This document shows positions 57,344-64,000 of a stretch of 64,000 nt of DNA, piece after piece. Position 1 is the first letter of the stretch; each line of letters starts with the position of its first letter. This DNA comes from Terana coerulea (lineage: Eukaryota; Basidiomycota; Agaricomycetes; Polyporales; Phanerochaetaceae): the NCBI GenBank assembly GCA_024811115.1, contig JAKOGH010000660.1:32730-96729 (forward strand), in the 5' to 3' direction. A model generated the notes under the pieces. It was not told the DNA's origin, searched no databases, and saw only the letters and a list, made by a program, of their open reading frames with translations. A program made the position numbers and the translations under genes.

Positions 57344-58792
57344 AAGCTCTAACCATTTACTTTAATTACTCTTTTAAACCCTTTACAACTCTTTACCTTT
57401 ACCTTTAAACTACAAAACGGCTAGTGTTGCTGAAGTTCAGTTCCATCTGAAAAACCCCCATTCTGCCTAATGCATGCTGATAAGCACTAATTCATTGCAC
57501 ATAAGCTTCAAAGTAACACAACTAGATAAATAGATACATTAGGCCAATAAGGCAGTTTAGTGAGGTCCTTTGCTAATTGTCTTAATTATTCTATATATTA
57601 GGGCAATTAGTCCTATTTCTCATATCTGCTTTACTCTTTCAAATCAGTATAATTGCAATGGTAGATCATAATAGAGTTATATATTGACATTTAGAAGGGT
57701 TTGTATAGTGCAAAAGCCTTATATTATGACGTTTTAAAGCTCAGTGTCTGATAAAGGCTGCCAGTTGCCATTTTGGCAGCTATTGATGGCATCATGTATA
57801 CACCAAAACATAAGCAGAGCAACATTTGGTGCTCAGTTTACAAGCACAATAGTGAAAAAATAGTTTAGACATGCTACAGTAAGTAAGTTCATGTACTTTC
57901 TCTATGAATCCCAGTACAAATACACTACATAACATGTACATAGTTCATGGTTCGAACCAGTTTGAACTTGGTTCGGGGTGTGACAGCCATGCCTCGAACC
58001 AAGAACCGAACCAAGTTACCTAGAGGCCGAACCAGAACCAAACTAAACTGAACCACATGGTTCGGTTCATCGGTTCTGGTTCTGAACCACTGAACCGAAC
58101 TGAACTTTGGCAACACTAAAAATGGCCGGTAAAGGGGTGTAAACTGTTTAGTAAAGAGTATGTAAAGGGTATCGCCTGGGGCACATAGTTTATTGCTGCA
58201 AGCGTCCAAACAATAATGTAGGTGTAAACTGTTGTGCAGCAACAACATGTCTGATCATGCCAACATCTTGGACAAGTTCAAACACACAGCACAGACTCGG
58301 ATGCGCTGCAGCATGTGGCGATATAAAGCTCGGAGATATTGCCCCGCCTAGGTGCTCATTCAACGCTGAACCAACATGTTCGTAAGGGTGCACGTCAGCA
58401 GTGATAGTTGCTGCTAATAGTTGATAAGAGGCTACTGAGGCACTTCTGACATGGCTCTTTCCTGAACAACTTCTGAGTCTTGAAAATTTGCTCTTGGATT
58501 CAGCCCAGCAGCCACCGGCCCGCCGCGCAAGCAAAACTGTTCTGCTTTCAAGTTGACATCAATAAGAAGACCTCCTTCTCATTGAACCACACTGCAACAG
58601 AGGTAGTAGAAAATCTGAAAATTTATTTGTGGCTTTGTAGGTAACTATACTTTCTGCAGCCCTGGATTTGGTGCGGAAACACTCTACAAACTAGTCTTTA
58701 CTCTTTATAAACTGTTTAACACCCTTTATTTACTCTTTACTCTTTAACTACAAATATTTTGTAAAGGTAAAGTAAAGGGTTGGAGCCTTAGT
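57344..58792 (+). mobile_element. hAT-like element inserted in the SINE (outer)
   Basis: This 1449-bp insertion is flanked by TGGTACTA (57336-57343) and CGGTACTA (58793-58800), an 8-bp duplication with one difference. Its ends are imperfect inverted repeats (AAGCTCTAACCATTTACTTT against AAGGCTCCAACCCTTTACTT). CTTTAC/GTAAAG runs fill both subterminal regions. No transposase frame is recognisable, so it is non-autonomous. Confidence 0.65.
57422..58118 (+). mobile_element. hAT-like MITE nested in the previous element
   Basis: This 697-bp unit has inverted ends (TAGTGTTGCTGAAGTTCAGTT against TAGTGTTGCCAAAGTTCAGTT). It is flanked by AAAACGGC (57414-57421) and AAAATGGC (58119-58126), an 8-bp duplication with one CpG-to-TpG change. 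The right third has clustered GGTTCGAACC/GAACCGAACC palindromic motifs. No ORF is present. Confidence 0.85.
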
Positions 58793-58834
58793 CGGTACTA
58801 CCGGCCTCTGGCTATTAGCCTGTTTGGATACTCC

Positions 58835-59538
58835 GGGTATACTGAAGTGGCTCTGCCAGTGAAGGTTAGTGTACGATGCAACCCACAACGAGTCAAGTTT
58901 GAACCAACCTTGGTGATGTTTGACGACCTTCGATGACCTTCGATGACCTCCAACATGGGTCATCCACATTTGGCGATGTACATCAATGTACATCGGTGAC
59001 CACCACCGTACGCCGGTGTACAATGTACTTTCCACCTCCGAGCAGTGCCACCAGGGCGGCATTGTGTCAACTGGCCGAGCCGAAAGTGGTCTGCCGGTTC
59101 CCACGGGCCTGTGGCATCCTGAGGTAACGGGAACCAATCAGAGCACACGGGTATTCCCGCGCTTTCAACGCCGGTCACAGTTCACCTGGATCGCTGCAGT
59201 TAACTGGTCCGAACTGAAGGACCCCTGATGTCAAAAGGTGAGCTAATGATCTTATGTGGCTCTTGGACAACTCGTGACAACGACAGCTCAGTGCACCCGT
59301 GCCAACGTTCACAGCTGCGCATGGAGAATGGCATCGCTAGGCTAAGTGGCTCACACAGCAGCTCCTGGGGTCGCTTCCTAGAAACGCAAAGTCTGGTTTC
59401 TGACTATGCGGAGAAGGTCTCGGAACGCTCGATGCGAGAACGTCGGGAAATACTGCCCTCTGCTGAATACAAAGGGTACATACCACAAATTTCGCAACTG
59501 GCTTGCGGCGTTTCTGACTCCCGCGTCAACCTCCTGAC
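58835..59538. other. 5' flank of GMC paralogue 2
   Basis: No gene is recognised. Short direct repeats (ACCTTCGATG at 58927-58948; GATGTACATC at 58975-58995) occur. A 129-codon minus frame (58748-59137) overlaps the end of the SINE and is not credible. Confidence 0.4.
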
Positions 59539-62464
59539 ATGCGTCTGACCTACCCAGGCATTTTGCTGCCCTTGTTGTGCGTCACAAGAGCCGCATTTGG
59601 CGCGGTCCAGCCCCAGAACCCTCCTGCAATATCGAACGTGAATGACTTCATTAATACCAAGTTTGACTACTTGGTCATCGGTAAGACTTGCTTGCGTGCA
59701 GCTGAAGTACGCGGTTGCTGAATTATTTTGTAGGTGGAGGAACTGCCGGTGCTACGTTATCGGCCAGGTGACGTTTTATCCCTAAAAGACTCTGACCTCT
59801 GACGTCGATTACTCATACGGCCTGTAGGCTTTCGGAGGACCCTTCGGTGACAGTAGGGCTCATAGAGGCGGGCACGACTCATTTCAATGACTCCATCGTC
59901 GACGCCCCCGGTACTTTAGGTATCCCTTTGAACAGGTACCATTTGGTTGACCATTCGCTTCAGGAAATTCACCTGTTGGAAATGCGACTTACGACTGGCT
60001 CTTCAATTCTACCCCGCAGCCATTCGCGCGCTGCATCGGGCTATTGCGATGCCAAGGTGCGTTCATGACACTGAGCCTTGAGCACCTGTACTGACAATAA
60101 TCAGAGGCAAGCTGCTTGGCGGCTCTAGTGGTATTAACGGCATGGCTTGGGAAGAGCGTCAATCCCCGAATACGATGCGCTCAGTGTCTTTGGCCCGAAC
60201 GCGGCCGGACCTGGGAAGACCTACTGCCTTTCATGAAAAAGACGGAGACGCTGACGCTACATCCGGCCAACACGTATCCTGGAATCTCGCCAGAGGAAGC
60301 AGCGCATACACTTGCCGACGACCCCATATTCCACGGATTTTCTGGCCCCACGCTGGTGCGTCGCATTGTCTATTTGGGAGGAGGGCTGCGTCTCATTAAT
60401 CTGGCTGCAGGCATCGTACAACCCGTTCACCTTCGACGTCGAGCTGAAGATGGTCAGCACGCTGAACAATATCGGCATCGGTACCAACGCAGAGCCGGTA
60501 AGCCTCGTAAACTGCAGCACGACTGATGTTCTACTCATGCATTGATTCAGCAAACAGGCAACACGTTCGGAGCCCTCAACACCCTAGTCTCTGTCAATCG
60601 GGCGAACAATACCAGGTCGTACCCCGCTGTGACCTACTTCCGATCCCACGAGCAGAACAAAACTATCACGTTCTCCTCAACGCAGAGGCAAGATGATCGA
60701 GCGAGCCCTTTTGCTTCCGCATGCTGACAGTGCGACTGCTGCAGGCGACCAAAATATCATTCGCGAAGTCGCGCTCTGGACTCACTGCGACCGGCGTCCA
60801 GTTTGTAGTAGACGGCAAAGAGTTCACCGCCCGCGCGTCTCGCGAAGTTATCATCTCAGCAGGCTCCGCCAAGACGCCGCAGCTTTTGAGCTGTCCGGTA
60901 AATGCGAGTGCTATGACATGTCTAAGCACGCATTCACCTTGCTGTACAGGAATAGGAAACTCTTCAATTTTGAACGCCCATGGTATCCCTGTACTACTTG
61001 ATTTACCTCAGGTGGGCGAGAACTTCCAGGTGCGTGCGCCCCTTCGCACCATGGTGTGCAGGAACTTAGGGAGAAGATTTAGGAGCATCTGTTTGCGCCT
61101 GTACAGTGGCAGCTTAAGCCAGGGCGTTCCGACTTTCGGTGAGGCTCACCCAGGGCTACACCGCGCTGCGACTACTGACACCAACTGTGCTCCAGATATA
61201 TTACGCAACAATGTGACGTTCGCCAACGAGCAAGCCGCGCTATAGTGAGCGTCGATACCTCATCTGCTCACGCACCCGCTAACTCACGTATGTCTTTCTC
61301 GCAGCGCCGCCAAGCACACCGGCTTCCTCTCGCTCACCGACTCGGCGCAGGCGTTCGTGCCGCTCTCGACCGTCGCGGGCTCCGAGCGGCTCGCGGCGCT
61401 GCTGGAGCTGTTCGACGCCGAGACGCGCGGCGCGCCCGCGACGCCGATGCAGGCGCTGCAGACGCCGTTGCAGCGCGCGTGGTTCGTGGAGGGCAATGTG
61501 CCGGCGGTCGAGTTCATCGCGTTTAGCCACGCGATACTCGACCCGCAGGCGGGCGTGAGCTATGCGTCGCTCATCGGCGGGATCCTGGTGCGCGCGGCTC
61601 GTTCTGCTTGCTTTGAGTTGTATGCTGATTTGGCGTTGGGCAGCATCCGGTTAGCCGAGGCAGCGTGGTAGGTGTTGCTTCTTGTTCTTCTACCATGCGC
61701 CCAATGCTCATGTCGCACGCTAGCACATCACCTCAAGCGACCCTCTAGCTCCGCCAGCTCTAAATCCAAACTTTCTCAGCAGCCAGTTCGGTGCGCATCG
61801 GGCCTTTCAATGTATATGACATTGCCCGCTGAAGTGGTGTCCTTACAGACACCCAGGTTCTGCTCGACACCGTGCGGTTTATACAGGACTTTGGAAAGGT
61901 CCCGCCGTTTTCGGACTTCGTCGTTGCGCAAGTACAGCCAGACCCGACGCAGCAGTCGGACGAGGAGATTATCCAGTGCGTGCTGTGAGTTTCTGGCGGA
62001 CCTGAGGCTGATGTGCGAGCGCTCTTGCAGGTTCATTCGGGAAACGTCTTTGAGTTTCCAGGCCTATGTTGTGGCTGAATTGTTGACGCCGGAACGTTAG
62101 GGCGGAGATCATCTCATCGGTAAGCATTTACTCTTTTCATCGTCCATGAGAACAGCTACTGAGAGGTCGTTCAATAGGCACCGCGTCGATGGGTCCTCGG
62201 GACACTGGCGGTAAGCGGCCTTCTGCTCCTCCGCGACTACCGAGCTAACTGCCGCATCCAGGTGTCGTCGACGCGTTCTTGAAGGTGTATGGCACGACAA
62301 ACCTGTGCGTGGCCGACGCGAGCATCATTCCCATCCAGCTCGGATGCCATACGCAGGCGACGGTGTATGCAATCGGCGAAGGTGCGCATTGTATTAGACG
62401 TGAGTCTTCGTGTCGCTTATTCCTTGAATTACAGGTTGCGGAGATGATCAAGCAATCGTGGTAG
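59539..62464 (+). pseudogene. GMC oxidoreductase paralogue 2, frameshifted in its first half
   Basis: This gene has the same exon plan as the GMC gene at 10172-13082, including the micro-exons. Seen: MRLTYPGILLPLLCV as a signal-like start, FDYLVIG then GGGTAG, VTVGLIEAGTTHFND, LLGGSSGINGMAW, EVIISAGSAKTPQLL, GIGNSSILNAHGIPVLLDL, SLTDSAQAFVPLSTVAG, HPVSRGSV, VRFIQDFGKVPPFSDFVVAQ, GGDHLIG, GTASMGPRDTG and IIPIQLGCHTQATVYAIGEG. It ends VAEMIKQSW-TAG at 62464. Both active-site His are present. Six single-base indels relative to paralogue 1 lie near 60030, 60150, 60202, 60659, 60887 and 61122. From 61290 on, the exons read without shifts. The exon 61290-61600 is strongly GC-rich. A substrate cannot be named. 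Confidence 0.8.
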
Positions 62465-62982
62465 AATTAGGAAGGGCGGTTGCAGGAGTATGACTTGTTT
62501 GATGTATTTCGGGATACATACTGGCAACACGCCGTTGAGAAATAAGTCTGCCATCAGTGTGCGCTCAGCGTTCGGATCGTCCACATCGAACTCTGCCTTG
62601 CGGTGGAGTACGTTAAATGTGTACCCAGAGGCGTAGCAAAGCCTGTTGGAATAGTCACTAGTGTGCCCAGGAAACTGTCCGCGCTTGTTTAGCACTATGC
62701 AGTTGGATGCTTAAGTGACCATCTTGGTCTCTACAACCTTACCGCAACGTTGAAGAGTCGATCTCACAGGAGTCGAGCTCGCTTGCTAAAGCCGGAACGC
62801 AGCTACGGCAGCAGAGAAATTGTCACTACACCAAGGGCAGGGAAGATGTGGGTTTCATCTATTTTGGTCTACAGTGCATACAGGCTATGCAGGCAGAGTC
62901 TCGTTACCCGAATATAATTTAAGCATAGGATTGTGGGAAAGCAATCGTCGCACATCGCGAGCCACGTTAGCAATCGTAAACG
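62465..62982. other. intergenic between convergent GMC paralogue 2 and DUF6534 gene 2
   Basis: This is a 3'-3' spacer. An 88-codon minus frame (62429-62695) overlaps the GMC stop and has no motif I recognise. Confidence 0.35.
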
Positions 62983-64000
62983 TCACATGGTGCCATATTC
63001 CGTCAAACGATAGTCTTCTACATATTGGGTAGGAGTAGGGATGAGAGCCATGCTCCCCGCGAATGGAGGCAGACGTACCTCAGGCTTTGCCTTTTCCTGC
63101 GCAAATGTCAGAACACTGCTTTCGGCGCCCATGACCTTGGTGGACGGCTTGTGTAACCAAAAGTATCAGTGATATCGCAGCCGCACCAGCCAGACAAACA
63201 CTTACGTTCGTCGACGCGTCGTTCGAGTCCGCCCGAGCCACGGCCGAAGGGGATGTTCCCGATTACGAGCCCGCCGGACACGCCGCCGGACGCGGCGCCG
63301 GGCGTGTTGAACGCGATGCTGTCGTCGATGTCCGTGTTGCGCAGGAACTCGCGCGCGTTCAGGTTCGCGAGCAGCGTGTTGATGTACAGGCCGCCGAGTG
63401 GGTTGTCCAGGATCGTGAACTGCAGGCCGGCGGGGAAGACCTCGATCTGCACGCCGCCGCGGCGTCAGGGCGCTGTGGTGTGCAAAGGGACAGGAGGGAC
63501 GTACGAGGATGAGGGTGAGTGCGGCGCTGATGGCGGTCCACAGGCCGGTGTTGACGGTCATGACCATCAGCCGCGAAATGAGCTTCCGCGACCTGCGCAC
63601 AGCTCAATTTAGCTCGCAATGGACTCAATGCTCGGCAGTCGACGGTGGACTCCAGTCTGACGGCTTTGGTGCAAAAGATAGAGCATGGACACGGTGATCA
63701 CGACGTCGGTAAAGACGGTGGTAGCGCGAACTGCAACCGCGAAGTTCTGTATGAGAGATTAGCATAAATGCAGCAGCAAGTTCGCGGAGTCGCGTACGTT
63801 GATGATGACGGCTTCGTGGCCTGTTCCTTCCAAAGATGAACCGGTTTGAGACCTGTGTAACATTGAACGTGGTGAGCACAACAACATGGTGAAATCAATG
63901 TGACGCTCTTACAGCTGGATGACATAGGCTTCGGTACCAATAAGCACGGAACGAATGTTTGCGCAGAAAGCACAAAGCACTTACGGATTGTTCCAACTGT
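62983..64000 (-). CDS. DUF6534-family membrane protein, copy 2 (5' end off window)
   Basis: This is a second member of the multi-pass DUF6534 family. Read from the right edge on the minus strand: VGTIR before a GTAAGTG donor, NFAVAVRATTVFTDVVITVS (TM), SRKLISRLMVMTVNTGLWTA with ISAALTLIL, then VQIEVFPAGLQFTILDNPLG, LYINTLLANLNAREFLRNTD and a Gly-rich tail (GAASGGVSGGLVIG). Another exon reads VMGAESSVLTFAQEKAKPE and may run to TGA at 62983-62985. The VNTGLWTA and LLANLNARE blocks are the DUF6534 signature. The exon 63200-63440 is very GC-rich. It converges on GMC paralogue 2. Function is unknown. Confidence 0.78.

Larger units (their letters stand above)
57062..58834 (+). repeat. tRNA-derived SINE-like element, copy 2, interrupted
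   Basis: The body 57062-57343 carries the A box TGGCTCAGTTGG and the B-box-like AGTTTAAACCCGG. The tail resumes at 58793-58834 (GGTACTACCGGCCTCTGGC...GGATACTCC). Joined, these match the reverse complement of 38775-39083. The gap is a later DNA transposon insertion. Confidence 0.75.

Noticed and set aside
58748..59137. 129-codon minus-strand frame
   Set aside because: It overlaps the SINE tail and transposon end and has no motif.
63169..63612. 147-codon plus-strand frame
   Set aside because: It is the antisense shadow of the GC-rich DUF6534 exons.
1..64000. CRISPR arrays, bacterial operons, riboswitches or rRNA genes
   Set aside because: None seen. The gene structure is eukaryotic and intron-rich throughout.

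Overview
The window looks like nuclear DNA from a mushroom-forming basidiomycete (Agaricomycetes), probably a wood-decay species. The reasons are many short (about 50-60 bp) GT-AG introns, two DUF6534 membrane-protein genes, a basidiomycete-type adenylation-thiolation-reductase (A-T-R) carboxylic acid reductase, GMC oxidoreductases, a DUF6532 gene and a Plavaka-type transposase. There is no bacterial-style gene order. Family names come from reading the translations by eye; no database search was run.

Left gene-bearing part (1-21.6 kb): a partial MDR-type NADP-dependent reductase (1-1046, minus), an aryl-alcohol-dehydrogenase-like aldo-keto reductase (6077-7535, plus), a secreted GMC oxidoreductase with about 20 exons (10172-13082, minus), a DUF6534 protein (13911-15955, minus) and an A-T-R reductase (17598-21553, minus, with two apparent frameshifts). 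An acid reductase, an aldehyde/alcohol reductase and an FAD alcohol oxidase could together interconvert aryl acids, aldehydes and alcohols. That pathway reading is inference. Small DNA transposons lie between these genes: a MULE-like MITE with a 10-bp target duplication and a hAT-like MITE with a perfect 8-bp duplication.

Repeat island (22.3-58.8 kb): first comes a decayed element of about 12.5 kb bounded by about 650-bp inverted repeats (22319-34803). It carries broken coding sequence that ends in a ubiquitin-specific-protease-like domain. Next is a copia retrotransposon fossil on the minus strand (39149-48184) whose gag, protease, integrase, RT and RNase H can all be read, but which is split by at least four later insertions, three of them with readable target duplications. 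After a degenerate 125-bp tandem array come a broken Plavaka transposase (minus) and a divergent, broken DUF6532 gene (plus). Last is a tRNA-derived SINE interrupted by a hAT-like element that itself contains another hAT-like element; a second SINE copy lies at 38.8 kb.

Right gene-bearing part (59.5-64 kb): a second GMC gene (59539-62464, plus) is a clear paralogue of the first with the same exon plan. It has six indels within its first half, while its last third, including an unusually GC-rich exon, still reads cleanly. It converges on a second DUF6534 gene that runs off the right edge. A GMC gene next to a DUF6534 gene therefore occurs at both ends of the repeat island.
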